Positions 32,878 to 42,602 of a DNA stretch of 64,000 nucleotides are shown here, piece after piece. The notes under the pieces were generated by a model that was given only the letters and a program-made list of their open reading frames with translations, did not search any database and was not told the origin of the DNA. Source of the DNA: Streptomyces sp. NBC_00691 (GTDB lineage Bacteria > Actinomycetota > Actinomycetes > Streptomycetales > Streptomycetaceae); the NCBI RefSeq assembly GCF_036226665.1, contig NZ_CP109007.1, positions 6,386,001 through 6,450,000 of the forward strand. Reading direction: 5' to 3'. Within the stretch, counting starts at the first letter, position 1; the number at the start of each line of letters is the position of its first letter. The translations under genes were made by a program, and so were the position numbers.

Positions 32878-35259
32878 TCAGTCCCGCAGACGGGCCAGCA
32901 GCGCCACCGGCCGCTCCGCGAACAGCTCCGCCAGTTTCAGCTCCGTCGCCGGGCCGCCGATGAACTCCCTCACACCGTCCAGGACATCGGCCCAGCGGCC
33001 CTCCGGGAGCACCAGCTCCGTGTCCTGCCAGCCGCCCGCCTCCCCGAGCCGCAGCGGCAACCGGGTGACCGCGGTGATCACCTCGTCGGAGCGGCTGAAC
33101 GCCAGGCAGTGGGCCGCCGTCGGGCCCTCGGCCGCAAGCGGGGTGTACGCCCCCCGGGAACCGAAGGCCGCCGGGCGCTCGCGCCGCAGCCGCAGGGCGG
33201 CCCGCACCAGGACCGTCCGGTCGTCGTCCGCGCCGACCGCGAACGGGGCCCGGTTGTCCGGGTCGACCAAGGCCCGGTACTCCCGCTCCGTGTTCTGGTA
33301 CAGCTCCGGCACCCCCGGCATCGTCAGCTGGGTGAGCAGCGCGCCCAGCGCATGCGCCCGGATGTGCGGCTCCAGGGCGAAGGCCGCCTCCGAGGCCGAG
33401 CGGAGCGGGATGCGGCCGGGCCCGGCCGCCGTGAACTCCTCCACCGCCCGCTCGTACTCCGCGTCCGGCTCCGTCCAGCTGGTCCGGAGCCCCGCCTCCC
33501 GTACGGACTTGAGGATCGCGGGTCCCAGCCGGTCCGGGTCCGGGACGCCGAAGCCGAACGCGGTCTGCCAGGCGGTCCAGGCCACGTGCGGGTCCGGCGC
33601 CGGCACCCCCGCCACCTCCCCCAGGAGATCCGCCCACACCTGCGGGCACTGCGAGAGCACCGCGATCGCGGCCCGGACGTCGGCACTCCGCTTGGTGTCG
33701 TGCGTGGACAGGACGGTGCCGGTGCCCGGCCAGTCCCGCGAGATCCGCCGGCAGTACGCGTGGAACTCCTCCACCGACACCGCCGGGCGCCCCGCGTCAC
33801 CGCCCACCTCGTTCGCCGAGAGCAGCGGGGTGTACCGGTAGAAGGCCGTGTCCTCCACGGACTTGGCCCGCAGCGCCGACGAGGTCTGCGCGAACCGGGC
33901 CCGGAACGCCCGGTGTTCGGGTCCGTCGCCGAGTGTCCCCAGCGCCAGGTCCCGTACGACGTCGACCGCCGAGGCCTCCTCCGGCACCGCGAAGGCGGCC
34001 TTCGCGCCGCGCGCCGCCTCCGGGGTCAGCACCTCCTCGCCGCCGGTCCGGTAGGGGCGGTAGACCGGTACCCGGACGAGGAGCTCGCGGACGGCGGTGC
34101 GCAGCGCCCAGGGCGCGTGGTCCCGCAGGGCGGGATCGGCGGCGCAGATCCGCTCGGCGATCCGGGTCAGGACGGCCGTCTCGGCGGCCAGGTCGTGGCC
34201 GACGACCTCGTACGCGGCGCGTCGCTCGGTCGCCTCCCAGCGGCCGCCCCTGTCGCCGGCCCTGCAGACGAACTCGCGGTACAGGTCGGTCAGTTCATGG
34301 GCGCCCACCGGGTCGGTGAACACCCCGTCGACGTGCCGCAGGGCGTCGTACCCGGTAGTGCCGGCGACGGGCCAGTCGGTCGGCAGTGTCTCCGGACCGG
34401 TGAGGATCTTCTCGACCACCGTCCAGCAGCGCCCGCCGGTCGCCGCCGCGAGCCGCTCCAGATAGCCCTGGGGATCGGCGAGTCCGTCCGGGTGGTCGAT
34501 CCGCAGTCCCTCGATCACCCCGTCCCGGACCAGCTCCACGATCTTCGTGTGGGTCGCCCCGAAGACCTCGGGGTCCTCCACCCGTACCCCGATCAGATCC
34601 GAGATCGTGAAGAACCGGCGGTAGTTGAGCTCGGTGCGGGCGAGCCGCCACCAGCCCAGCCGGTACCACTGGGCGTCGAGCAGCTCGTCGAGCGGCAGCC
34701 CCTCCGTCCCGGGCCGCAGCGGGAAGTCCTGGCCGTCGAAGTGCAGCGCCCCGTCCGCGACCCGCAGCCGGTCCCGTACCTCCGGGAGCCGCGCGGGCAG
34801 CACCGGGAGCAGCGGCCGGCCGTCCCCGGCGGACCGGTCGATGTCGAACCACCGGGCGTACGGCGAGGCGGGGCCGTCGCGGAGCACCGCGCGCAGCGCG
34901 TGGTTGTGCCGGGCGGAGGCCGCCATGTGGTTGGGCACCAGGTCGACGACGAGGCCGAGCCCGTGTGCCCGCGCGGTCGCGGCGAGGGACCGCAGCCCCT
35001 CCTCGCCGCCGAGTTCGGCGCGCACGGACCGGTGGTCGGTGACGTCGTACCCGTGGGCCGAGCCGGGGACCGCCTCCAGTACGGGGGAGAGGTGGAGGTG
35101 CGAGACCCCGAGCCCCGCGAGGTGCGGCACGGCCCGCTCGGCCGCCGCGAACGGGAACTCCGGCTGGAGCTGGAGCCGGTAGGTGGCGGTGGGCAGCGCG
35201 GTGAGGGTCGGGGCGGAAGGGGACGGGAGGGAGGTCGAGCCGGACGGGAGGGAGGTCAT
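32878..35259 (-). CDS. treY: Maltooligosyltrehalose synthase
   Basis: 793 residues. GH13 family 26 type: LATYRLQLQPEFPF-like start, VLDLVPNHMAAS-like motif VVDLVPNHMA, DGLRIDHPDGLADPQGYLERL (nucleophile), CWTVVEKIL (acid) and LSTHDTKRSADVRAA. It isomerises the reducing-end alpha-1,4 bond of maltodextrins to alpha,alpha-1,1. The N-terminus has a short duplicated stretch (SLPSGSTSLPSPSAPT), so a start a few residues later is possible. ATG follows TACGTA on the minus strand by seven bases. It is separated from treZ by about 4.7 kb. Confidence 0.95.
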   Translation of the reverse strand: MTSLPSGSTSLPSPSAPTLTALPTATYRLQLQPEFPFAAAERAVPHLAGLGVSHLHLSPVLEAVPGSAHGYDVTDHRSVRAELGGEEGLRSLAATARAHGLGLVVDLVPNHMAASARHNHALRAVLRDGPASPYARWFDIDRSAGDGRPLLPVLPARLPEVRDRLRVADGALHFDGQDFPLRPGTEGLPLDELLDAQWYRLGWWRLARTELNYRRFFTISDLIGVRVEDPEVFGATHTKIVELVRDGVIEGLRIDHPDGLADPQGYLERLAAATGGRCWTVVEKILTGPETLPTDWPVAGTTGYDALRHVDGVFTDPVGAHELTDLYREFVCRAGDRGGRWEATERRAAYEVVGHDLAAETAVLTRIAERICAADPALRDHAPWALRTAVRELLVRVPVYRPYRTGGEEVLTPEAARGAKAAFAVPEEASAVDVVRDLALGTLGDGPEHRAFRARFAQTSSALRAKSVEDTAFYRYTPLLSANEVGGDAGRPAVSVEEFHAYCRRISRDWPGTGTVLSTHDTKRSADVRAAIAVLSQCPQVWADLLGEVAGVPAPDPHVAWTAWQTAFGFGVPDPDRLGPAILKSVREAGLRTSWTEPDAEYERAVEEFTAAGPGRIPLRSASEAAFALEPHIRAHALGALLTQLTMPGVPELYQNTEREYRALVDPDNRAPFAVGADDDRTVLVRAALRLRRERPAAFGSRGAYTPLAAEGPTAAHCLAFSRSDEVITAVTRLPLRLGEAGGWQDTELVLPEGRWADVLDGVREFIGGPATELKLAELFAERPVALLARLRD

Positions 35260-35340
35260 GCGAACGTACGTACCCCGCCAGAGGGCTTCTGTGTCATCGC
35301 CTCATGCACCCGTTCGTGTGCATCGCGTTACCTTCGCCCG

Positions 35341-36582
35341 ATGCTCCGGATGTATCGCGACACCCTCTCGCTGCTCGGTCCCGCCCTGCCGGTCGTCTCG
35401 TTCCTGGGCCGGCTGCCCACCGCCATGTGCCAGCTGGGCAGCCTGCTCCTGGTCGCCGAGACGAGCGGCTCCCTCGCCACGGCGGGTCTGGCGGGCGGGG
35501 CGCTCGCGGCGGGGCAGACCGTCGGCGGGCCGGTCATCGGACGGCTCACCGACCGGCACGGCCAGCGCGGGATCGTCCTCGCGGCCTCCCTCGCCAACGC
35601 CGTCGCCGTCACCGCCCTGGTCCTCGCCGCGCTCGGTCACGCGCCCACCGGCTGGCTGATGGCCCTCGGCGGACTCGCCGGGGCGACCGTCCCGCAGGTC
35701 GGGCCGCTCGCCAGGACCCGCTCGGTGGCCCTCGCACGCCGCTCCGGCGCCGACGACCGGACCGTCGGCACGGTGCTCTCCTTCGAGGGCACCCTCGACG
35801 AGGTGTCCTTCGTCCTCGGCCCGGCGTTCGTCGGCCTCGCCGCCGCCCTCGCCCACCCGGCGGCCGCGCTCCTCCTGGCGGCCCTCCTGCTCGTCGTCTT
35901 CGGCACGGCGTTCGCCCTCCACCCGACGGCGCGGGCGACCCTTCCGGCGCCGACGGCGTCCACCCGTACGGGCGCCGCCGAACGGACGCGGCTGCCGGGA
36001 TCCGCGTACGCCCTGCGCGGCACGATGGTCCTCCAGGGCGCCATGTTCGGCGCCTCGCAGGCCGGGATCACCGCGCTGACCGAGAAGCTCGGCGCGCCGG
36101 CCCAGGCCGGTCTCGTCTACGCGGCGATGGGCGTCATGAGCGCCGCCGTCGGTCTCTCCATGGCGGCCGTGCCCGCCCGGATCGGGCTGACGACCCGCTG
36201 GCGCGCGGCGACCGCCGCGCTCGTCGTCCTCTCCGTGCCGCTGCTGTTCGTCGGCTCGCTCGGCGCCCTGTACGCGGTCGTGGTCGTACTCGGCGCCGCC
36301 TACGCCCCGCACCTGATCACCGTCTTCGGGCTCACCGAGCGGACCGTGCCGGCCGCCCGGCTCGCCGAGTCCATGGCCTTCCTCACCAGCGGGGTCGTGG
36401 CCGGTCAGGCCCTCGCCCTGGCCGTCTCGGGCCGCCTTGCCGAAGGCCACGGCGCCCCCGCCGCCTTCGCGGTGGCGGTGGGGGCGGCCGCGGCCTGCGC
36501 GCTGCTGTCCTGGACGATACGGGCGACGGTGCCCCGTCCCGTACGGGAACTCAGGCCGGCCGGCGCAGAACGGTCAGGCTGA
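35341..36582 (+). CDS. MFS transporter
   Basis: 413 residues, twelve predicted membrane segments, with the major facilitator loop GRLTDRHGQRGIVLAASL between helices 2 and 3. No obvious substrate signature; it looks like a drug/metabolite exporter of the DHA type. ATG 35341 lies six bases after TACCTT, which supports this start; ATG 35350 would remove three residues. Its last 32 bases overlap the 3' end of glgX on the opposite strand. Confidence 0.85.
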   Translation: MLRMYRDTLSLLGPALPVVSFLGRLPTAMCQLGSLLLVAETSGSLATAGLAGGALAAGQTVGGPVIGRLTDRHGQRGIVLAASLANAVAVTALVLAALGHAPTGWLMALGGLAGATVPQVGPLARTRSVALARRSGADDRTVGTVLSFEGTLDEVSFVLGPAFVGLAAALAHPAAALLLAALLLVVFGTAFALHPTARATLPAPTASTRTGAAERTRLPGSAYALRGTMVLQGAMFGASQAGITALTEKLGAPAQAGLVYAAMGVMSAAVGLSMAAVPARIGLTTRWRAATAALVVLSVPLLFVGSLGALYAVVVVLGAAYAPHLITVFGLTERTVPAARLAESMAFLTSGVVAGQALALAVSGRLAEGHGAPAAFAVAVGAAAACALLSWTIRATVPRPVRELRPAGAERSG

Positions 36583-38671
36583 GCGGCGCGAGGGTCACCC
36601 GCTCGCCGCCCACCAGCTCCGGGCCCTCCGCCGGTGGCATGCCCTCCGGGTCGGAGGTGTCCACCACCGTGCGCCAGCGGGCCCCGTGACTGTCGGGGAC
36701 GGCGAACTCCAGCTCCTCCGAGGAGGCGTTGAACATCAGGAGGAAGGAGTCGTCGGCGATCCGCTCGCCCTGGGTGCCCGGCTCCGAGATGGCGTTGCCG
36801 TTGAGGAAGACGGTCAGCGCCTGGGCGTGCGCCGCCTGCCAGTCGCGGGAGGTCATCTCCTCGCCCTCGGGCGTGAACCAGGCGATGTCGGTGAGCTCGT
36901 CGTGGGTGCCCTCCACCGGCCGCCCGTGGAAGAAGCGGCGGCGCCGGAAGACCGGATGGTCCCGGCGCAGCCGCACCATGGCCCGGGTGAACCGGAGCAG
37001 CGTGGCCTCCGCCTCGCTGTTCTCCTTCGGCCAGCGTACCCAGGACACCTCGTTGTCCTGGCAGTACGCGTTGTTGTTGCCGCCCTGGGTGCGGCCGAAC
37101 TCGTCCCCGTGACTGAGCATCGGCACGCCCTGCGAAAGCATCAGGGTGGCGAGGAAGTTGCGGGTCTGGCGGGCGCGCAGCTCGGCGATCCCGACGTCCT
37201 CGCTCTCGCCCTCCGCGCCGCAGTTCCAGGAGCGGTTGTGGCTCTCGCCGTCCCGGTTGCCCTCGCCGTTCGCCTCGTTGTGCTTGTCGTTGTACGAGAC
37301 GAGGTCCCGCAGGGTGAAACCGTCGTGGCAGGTCACGAAGTTGACCGAGGCGAGCGGCCGCCGCCCGTCGTCCTGGTAGAGGTCGGAGGAGCCGGTCAGC
37401 CGGGAGGCGAACTCCGCGAGGGTGCGCGGCTCGCCCCGCCACAGATCCCGCACGCAGTCCCGGTACTTGCCGTTCCACTCGGTCCACAGCGGCGGGAAGT
37501 TGCCCACCTGGTAGCCCCCCTCGCCGACGTCCCAGGGCTCGGCGATCAGCTTCACCTGGCTGACCACCGGGTCCTGCTGCACCAGGTCGAAGAACGAGGA
37601 CAGCCGGTCCACCTCGTGGAACTGGCGGGCCAGGGTGGCCGCCAGATCGAAGCGGAAACCGTCCACGTGCATCTCGGTCACCCAGTACCGCAGACTGTCC
37701 ATGATCAGCTGGAGCACGTGCGGGGAGCGCATGAGCAGCGAGTTCCCGGTGCCCGTGGTGTCCATGTAGTAGCGGGGGTCGTCGGCGAGCCGGTAGTACG
37801 AGGGGTTGTCCAGGCCCCGCATGGAGAGGGTCGGGCCGAGGTGGTTGCCCTCGGCGGTGTGGTTGTAGACGACGTCGAGGATGACCTCGATGCCGGCCTG
37901 GTGCAGCGCCCGCACCGCCGACTTGAACTCCAGGACCTGCTGGCCCCGGTCGCCCCACGAGGCGTAGGCGTTGTGTGGGGCGAAGAAGCCGATCGTGTTG
38001 TAGCCCCAGTAGTTGGAGAGCCCCGCGTCGACCAGCCGGTGGTCGTTCACGAACTGGTGAACGGGCATCAGTTCGAGCGCTGTGACGCCGAGTTCCTTGA
38101 GGTGTCCGATCACCGAGGGGTGCGCCAGCCCCGCGTACGTCCCGCGCAGCTCCTCCGGAAGGTCCGGATGGAGCATCGTCAGGCCCTTCACATGGGCCTC
38201 GTAGATCACCGTGTGGTGGTACTCGGTACGCGGCCGCCGGTCGTCGCCCCAGTCGAAGTACGGGTTGACCACGACCGAGGTCATCGTGTGCGGGCCCGAG
38301 TCGAGGTCGTTGCGCGCGTCCGGCTTCCCGAAGGGGTAGCCGTACACCGCCTCGCCCCACTCGACCTGCCCCGACACCGCGCGCGCGTAGGGATCGAGGA
38401 GCAGTTTCGCCGCGTTGCAGCGGAGCCCGCGCTCCGGGGCGTACGGGCCGTGCACGCGGAACCCGTACCGCTGACCGGGCATCACGCCCGGCAGGTAGGC
38501 GTGCCGCACGAACGCGTCGGTCTCGCGCAGCTCCACCGCCGTCTCCGAGCCGTCGTCATGGAGCAGACACAGCTCGATCCTGTGGGCGGCCTCCGAGAAG
38601 ACCGCGAAGTTGGTTCCCGCACCGTCATAGGTGGCGCCCAAGGGGTACGCCTGTCCCGGCCAGACCTGCAT
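36551..38671 (-). CDS. glgX: Glycogen debranching enzyme GlgX/TreX
   Basis: 706 residues. GH13 isoamylase type with N-terminal CBM48-like domain (YPLGATYDGAGTNFAVFSEAAHRIELCLL), then VILDVVYNHTAEGNHLGPTL, DGFRFDLAATLAR (nucleophile), KLIAEPWDVGEGGYQVGNFP (acid) and MLSHGDEFGRTQ. It hydrolyses alpha-1,6 branches, supplying linear maltodextrins for TreY and TreZ. Its start region shares a 138-base divergent gap with the amine-oxidase genes. Confidence 0.95.
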   Translation of the reverse strand: MQVWPGQAYPLGATYDGAGTNFAVFSEAAHRIELCLLHDDGSETAVELRETDAFVRHAYLPGVMPGQRYGFRVHGPYAPERGLRCNAAKLLLDPYARAVSGQVEWGEAVYGYPFGKPDARNDLDSGPHTMTSVVVNPYFDWGDDRRPRTEYHHTVIYEAHVKGLTMLHPDLPEELRGTYAGLAHPSVIGHLKELGVTALELMPVHQFVNDHRLVDAGLSNYWGYNTIGFFAPHNAYASWGDRGQQVLEFKSAVRALHQAGIEVILDVVYNHTAEGNHLGPTLSMRGLDNPSYYRLADDPRYYMDTTGTGNSLLMRSPHVLQLIMDSLRYWVTEMHVDGFRFDLAATLARQFHEVDRLSSFFDLVQQDPVVSQVKLIAEPWDVGEGGYQVGNFPPLWTEWNGKYRDCVRDLWRGEPRTLAEFASRLTGSSDLYQDDGRRPLASVNFVTCHDGFTLRDLVSYNDKHNEANGEGNRDGESHNRSWNCGAEGESEDVGIAELRARQTRNFLATLMLSQGVPMLSHGDEFGRTQGGNNNAYCQDNEVSWVRWPKENSEAEATLLRFTRAMVRLRRDHPVFRRRRFFHGRPVEGTHDELTDIAWFTPEGEEMTSRDWQAAHAQALTVFLNGNAISEPGTQGERIADDSFLLMFNASSEELEFAVPDSHGARWRTVVDTSDPEGMPPAEGPELVGGERVTLAPLSLTVLRRPA

Positions 38672-38809
38672 GGATACGACTCTTCCTCATCTGTCCGGGT
38701 TTTGTGGATGTTCTTCGGCCGAATCCTGCCCGAAAGAGGTGCAACCTCCTAGGACTTCGCCCCGTCCTACCGGGTGACCGCAGACCTAGAGGGGGAATGA
38801 GGGGGAAGT

Positions 38810-39676
38810 GTGTACGAAATAGCGCGCCGCCACCTGGGGAAGGTGGTGGCCGGAGCGGCCATGGCGGTGACGGGAACCGCCGTCGCGGTCGCGATCAGCC
38901 TGCCGGGTCAGGCGGGAGCGGACGACACGCCGGGCGGCCGCGCCGCCGTCGGGGCGGAGGCGGCCGGAGCCGCCGGATCGAACGGAGCCTCCGGTGGGAC
39001 CGGAGAGCAGGGCGCGGACGGGACGCGGGACGGCGACGCGCGGGCCCAGGGGGCCACGCCCCCGCCGGCGACCGTGGCCCCCGCGGCCGCCGAGGGGGAG
39101 AAGGGCGTGGGGAGCGACCCGCTCACCGACGACGAGCTCGCCCGGGCCGAGGCGCTGGCGCTGACCCCGGCCGGTGCCGCCGCCCAGCAGAACGTCGAGG
39201 GCGGCCGGGGACCCCAGCATCTGGGCACCGGCCTCGCCGACCCGCTGCCGGGGGACGCCACGCGCCGCGCCGAGGTCCGCTTCTACGACTACGGGCGCGA
39301 CGAGCTCATCACCCGGACCGTCAACCTCGCCACCGGGAAGGTCGAGAGGTCCGCCGCGCAGCGCGGGGTCCAGCCCTCCGCCCACCCCGAGGAACTGCGC
39401 GAGGCCCTGGAGCTGATCCTCGCGAGCCCGCTCGGCAAGGGCGTCAAGGAGGACTACAAGGACGCCACCGGCAAGGAGCTCACCTCCACCGCCCAGTTGT
39501 GGTTCAACGGCGACCTCTACCGCACCTACCGCGAGGCGAACGTGCCCGCGCAGCTGACCCGCTGCGGTGAGCACCGCTGTGTACGGCTCGTCACCAAGGT
39601 CCTCAACGGGGCCTGGATCGACACCCGCAACCTGATCGTCGACCTCTCCGCGAGGACCGTCACCCGCGTCGGCTGA
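38810..39676 (+). CDS. Secreted protein resembling the N-terminal domains of a copper amine oxidase
   Basis: 288 residues, GTG start with GGGGGAA upstream. Signal segment HLGKVVAGAAMAVTGTAVAVAISLPG, followed by about 70 residues of low complexity. From about residue 103, DPLTDDELARAEALALTP matches the opening of copper amine oxidase N2 domains, then RRAEVRFYDYGRDELITRTVNL and DLYRTYREANVPAQL resemble the N2/N3 region. No catalytic residues are present. The next gene encodes the catalytic half, so the two look like a split enzyme; physical association is inferred. Confidence 0.6.
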   Translation: MYEIARRHLGKVVAGAAMAVTGTAVAVAISLPGQAGADDTPGGRAAVGAEAAGAAGSNGASGGTGEQGADGTRDGDARAQGATPPPATVAPAAAEGEKGVGSDPLTDDELARAEALALTPAGAAAQQNVEGGRGPQHLGTGLADPLPGDATRRAEVRFYDYGRDELITRTVNLATGKVERSAAQRGVQPSAHPEELREALELILASPLGKGVKEDYKDATGKELTSTAQLWFNGDLYRTYREANVPAQLTRCGEHRCVRLVTKVLNGAWIDTRNLIVDLSARTVTRVG

Positions 39677-39750
39677 CCACCGCCGCAGGTCCTCTCCCGC
39701 CGCCCCTCGCGGGACGTCGGGCCGATCTCCGTACGAGGGAGTACGTTCCC

Positions 39751-41121
39751 ATGTCCACCCAGCACAGCCAGACCACCCGGCGACAGCGGCGCACCCGCGG
39801 CGCCGTCCTGACCGCGGCCGTCCTGCTCGGCACCGCGACCGCCGCCACCGGCCCGGTCACCGGGGCCACCGCCGCCCCCGTCCCGGGCCCGACGCGCACC
39901 CCCGCCGTGCCGCCGCCGTCCCCGACGCGCACGCCCGTCACGCCCGAGGCCGACTGCTCCGACGCGTACCGCATCACGCAGAAGCTCGACGGCGGCGCCA
40001 CCTGGCGCATGTGCTGGCGGTACGACACGGACGCCGGGCTCACGCTCGACAAGGTGACCTACCAGCCGCCCGGCACGGCCGCCCCCATCAAGGTCCTCGC
40101 CAGCGCCCGGCTCGCCCAGATCCACGTGCCCTACGACGACGGGGTCGCCGAGTACGACGACCTCACCGGCGCGGGCTTCGGCTGGGGCCTGCAGAACCTC
40201 AAGCCGGCCGAGTGCCCCGGCGGCACCCTCACCACGGTCAAGGTGCCCGAGATCGGCCAGATCAAGGGTCTGTGCACCACCACGCGGGCGCGCGGCCACG
40301 CCTACCGCATGGCCAGCGACACCGGCGCCAAGGTGTACCAGGCGCAGGCCAAGGACCTGCTCGTCTACACGGTGAACAAGGTCGGCTGGTACGAGTACAT
40401 TTCCGAATGGCGCTTCTCCGCCGACGGCACCATCGGGGCCAACGTCGGTGCCACCGGCAGCCTCTCGCCCGTCGACTACAACGCCACCGACGGCCGCGGC
40501 TGGCCCATCGGCAAGGGCTCCCGCTCCTACGCCACCAGCCACGCCCACAACGTCTTCTGGAAGCTGGACTTCGGTCTCGACGGCTCCACCAAGGACCGCG
40601 TCGAGCAGTTCGACTCCACCGTCACCGCGCCCGCCCCGGGGGCCGGCGGACCGACCGTGAAGACCCAACGCACCGTCGTCACCAAGGAGCTCGCCGGCGA
40701 CGCCAGGAACATGCGCTGGTGGCGGGTGGTCAGCGGCACCGGCAAGAACGCCGACGGCCACGCCCGCTCGTACGAGATCGTCCCCGGTCACACCGACACC
40801 CACGCGGGGCGCGGCTTCACCAAGCACGACGTGTACTTCACCCAGGCGCGCGCCTGCGAGAAGTTCGCGAGCAACAACATCGGCGGCTGCGCGGCCAACG
40901 CCGGCGACAGCGTCGACAGGTGGGTCAACGGCGAGACCCTGACCAAGCCGACGGTCTGGGTCAACATCGGGTTCCACCACATCGCCCGGGACGAGGACCA
41001 GCAGCCCATGCCGGTCCACTGGCAGGGCTTCCAGCTCGCCCCCAGGGACGTAACCGCTATGAATCCGCTCACTCCGTCCGATCTCGCCTCCCAGAACGGG
41101 CAGCCCGATCTGGGGAGTTGA
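39751..41121 (+). CDS. Copper amine oxidase catalytic-domain protein, secreted
   Basis: 456 residues. Signal peptide with twin-Arg-like start (TTRRQRRTRGAVLTAAVLLG) and a Pro-rich linker precede the beta-sandwich catalytic domain: VPYDDGVAEYDDLTGAGFGWGL, VGWYEYISEWRF, ATSHAHNVFWKLDFGLDG (two copper His as HxH), and NIGFHHIARDED ... MPVHWQGFQLAP (third His). The cofactor Tyr is present in WYEY, but the usual preceding Asn of the NYD/E motif is Trp. Canonical enzymes convert that Tyr to topaquinone. Seventy-four bases after the N-domain-like gene. Confidence 0.8.
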   Translation: MSTQHSQTTRRQRRTRGAVLTAAVLLGTATAATGPVTGATAAPVPGPTRTPAVPPPSPTRTPVTPEADCSDAYRITQKLDGGATWRMCWRYDTDAGLTLDKVTYQPPGTAAPIKVLASARLAQIHVPYDDGVAEYDDLTGAGFGWGLQNLKPAECPGGTLTTVKVPEIGQIKGLCTTTRARGHAYRMASDTGAKVYQAQAKDLLVYTVNKVGWYEYISEWRFSADGTIGANVGATGSLSPVDYNATDGRGWPIGKGSRSYATSHAHNVFWKLDFGLDGSTKDRVEQFDSTVTAPAPGAGGPTVKTQRTVVTKELAGDARNMRWWRVVSGTGKNADGHARSYEIVPGHTDTHAGRGFTKHDVYFTQARACEKFASNNIGGCAANAGDSVDRWVNGETLTKPTVWVNIGFHHIARDEDQQPMPVHWQGFQLAPRDVTAMNPLTPSDLASQNGQPDLGS

Positions 41122-41231
41122 GGAAGGAGCCTGACGATCCTGCTGCACCGCCTCCCGCTCGCGGAGTACCCTTCCTTGATCGTTGTCGGACCGGTCGACA
41201 CGGGCGTCCACATGTAGAAGGCGGTGCGCGG

Positions 41232-42515
41232 GTGAGCTCGGGAGGTCTGGAGCTGCCCCCAGGGGACGCGGGTCAGGAGAAGGGTCCCGCAGGCCCCGCC
41301 GAGGCCCCGCCGGGCGCCGTCGCGCCGCCCGGCGCCGTGCCCCCCGGCACGGTCACCGTGGCCCGGCCGGTGGAGATAGGCGCCGAGCTCGACTGGGACG
41401 CCGAGGCCTGGAGCGAGGTCCGCACCCGCGCCCAGCGGGCCGGACGGGCCTACATCTGGCTGAACCTGGTCGAGCAGCGGCTCCGCGCCGTGGTCGCCGC
41501 CGTCCTGCGCCCCGTGTACGAGCCCGTGCACGGCGAGGAGTGGGTGGTGGCCGCCGCGGGCCCGGCGGGCCAGGAGTGGGTGCAGCGGGCGGTCGCCGTG
41601 CGCGAGGTGTCGCGCCGCAAGGGCTATCTGCTCGACCCCGCCGACGACAACGTCCTGAGCTTCCTCACCCTCCCGCAGCTACGGGAGCTGATGGTGCAGC
41701 ACTGGCCGTGCTTCGAGCCCTACTTCGACGACCGGCGGGAGGTCGAGCTCGCCCTCGACGAGCTGGAGGTCACGCGCAACGTGGTCTCCCGCAACCGGGC
41801 GCTCTCGCTGACCGTCCTGGCCCAGTCGGAACGGGCCTCGGCCCGCATCCTGGAGATCCTCGGCAGTGGCGCCGGGGTGCCCTCCGCCGACCGGCTGCCG
41901 GTCGACGCGGTCGAGGACCTCGTCGGGGACCGGTACGCGGACGTGGTCTCCGTCCACCCCGACCGGGTCCGGCTCCAGCGGCAGCTGCCCGCCGAAGACC
42001 TCTTCGGCGGGGCCCGGCGCCTCGACGCCACCGGCATAGGTCTCAACCTGCTCGTGCAGAACTTCTCCGGCCGCCGGATGGTGCGTCTCGCCGAGTCCGG
42101 CTGCCGCACCCGGCTGCTCTTCCTCAACCCGGCGAGCAGCGCGGTGAAGCGCCGGGAGCGCGAACTCGGTCTCAAGAAGGGCGAGCTGAGCCGCTCGGTC
42201 GAGATGAACATCCTGCACATGCGGCGGGTCCGCTCCAAGCTCCGCGACCCGGGCGCCTTCCAGATCCACGTCTTCGACGAGACGCCCCGCTTCACCGCCT
42301 ACCTGGTGGACGGCGACGGACCGGACGGAGTCGGCGTCGTGCAGTCCTATCTCCGCCGGGCGCGGGGCATGGAGGCGCCGGTCCTGGTCCTGCGCGGCGG
42401 CGGCCGGAACGTGGTGCGCCACGGACAGGGCATCCGTGACGGCGATCACGGACTTTTCGAGACATACCGGGAGGAATTCGAGTCGGTCTGGCTCGACTCC
42501 CGCCCCGTCTCCTGA
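41232..42515 (+). CDS. SAV2148-family HEPN-domain protein
   Basis: 427 residues from GTG 41232. A Pro/Gly-rich N-terminus leads into a conserved actinomycete core: EIGAELDWDAEAWSEVRTRAQ, IWLNLVEQRLRAVVAAVL, GPAGQEWVQRAVAVREVSRRKG, and a C-terminal LLFLNPASSAVKRRERELGL that resembles PLD-like family members in this set. I recall the database name SAV2148 family HEPN domain protein. HEPN folds are often RNases in conflict systems; I cannot point to a catalytic Rx4-6H here. Confidence 0.8.
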   Translation: MSSGGLELPPGDAGQEKGPAGPAEAPPGAVAPPGAVPPGTVTVARPVEIGAELDWDAEAWSEVRTRAQRAGRAYIWLNLVEQRLRAVVAAVLRPVYEPVHGEEWVVAAAGPAGQEWVQRAVAVREVSRRKGYLLDPADDNVLSFLTLPQLRELMVQHWPCFEPYFDDRREVELALDELEVTRNVVSRNRALSLTVLAQSERASARILEILGSGAGVPSADRLPVDAVEDLVGDRYADVVSVHPDRVRLQRQLPAEDLFGGARRLDATGIGLNLLVQNFSGRRMVRLAESGCRTRLLFLNPASSAVKRRERELGLKKGELSRSVEMNILHMRRVRSKLRDPGAFQIHVFDETPRFTAYLVDGDGPDGVGVVQSYLRRARGMEAPVLVLRGGGRNVVRHGQGIRDGDHGLFETYREEFESVWLDSRPVS

Positions 42516-42602
42516 CTCTTCGACGGGGGAGGCGGGGGGCGTTGTCAGTGGTGCGTGCGAGGGTGGTCAGCACCACGGGGGAGATCACGTAAGGAGGACC
42601 CG

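Noticed and set aside
32182..36582. A very long open reading frame on the plus strand (over 1,400 codons).
   Set aside because: Only its last part is the MFS transporter; the rest runs antisense through treY and has low-complexity, Arg/Pro/Gly-rich composition typical of high-GC shadow frames.
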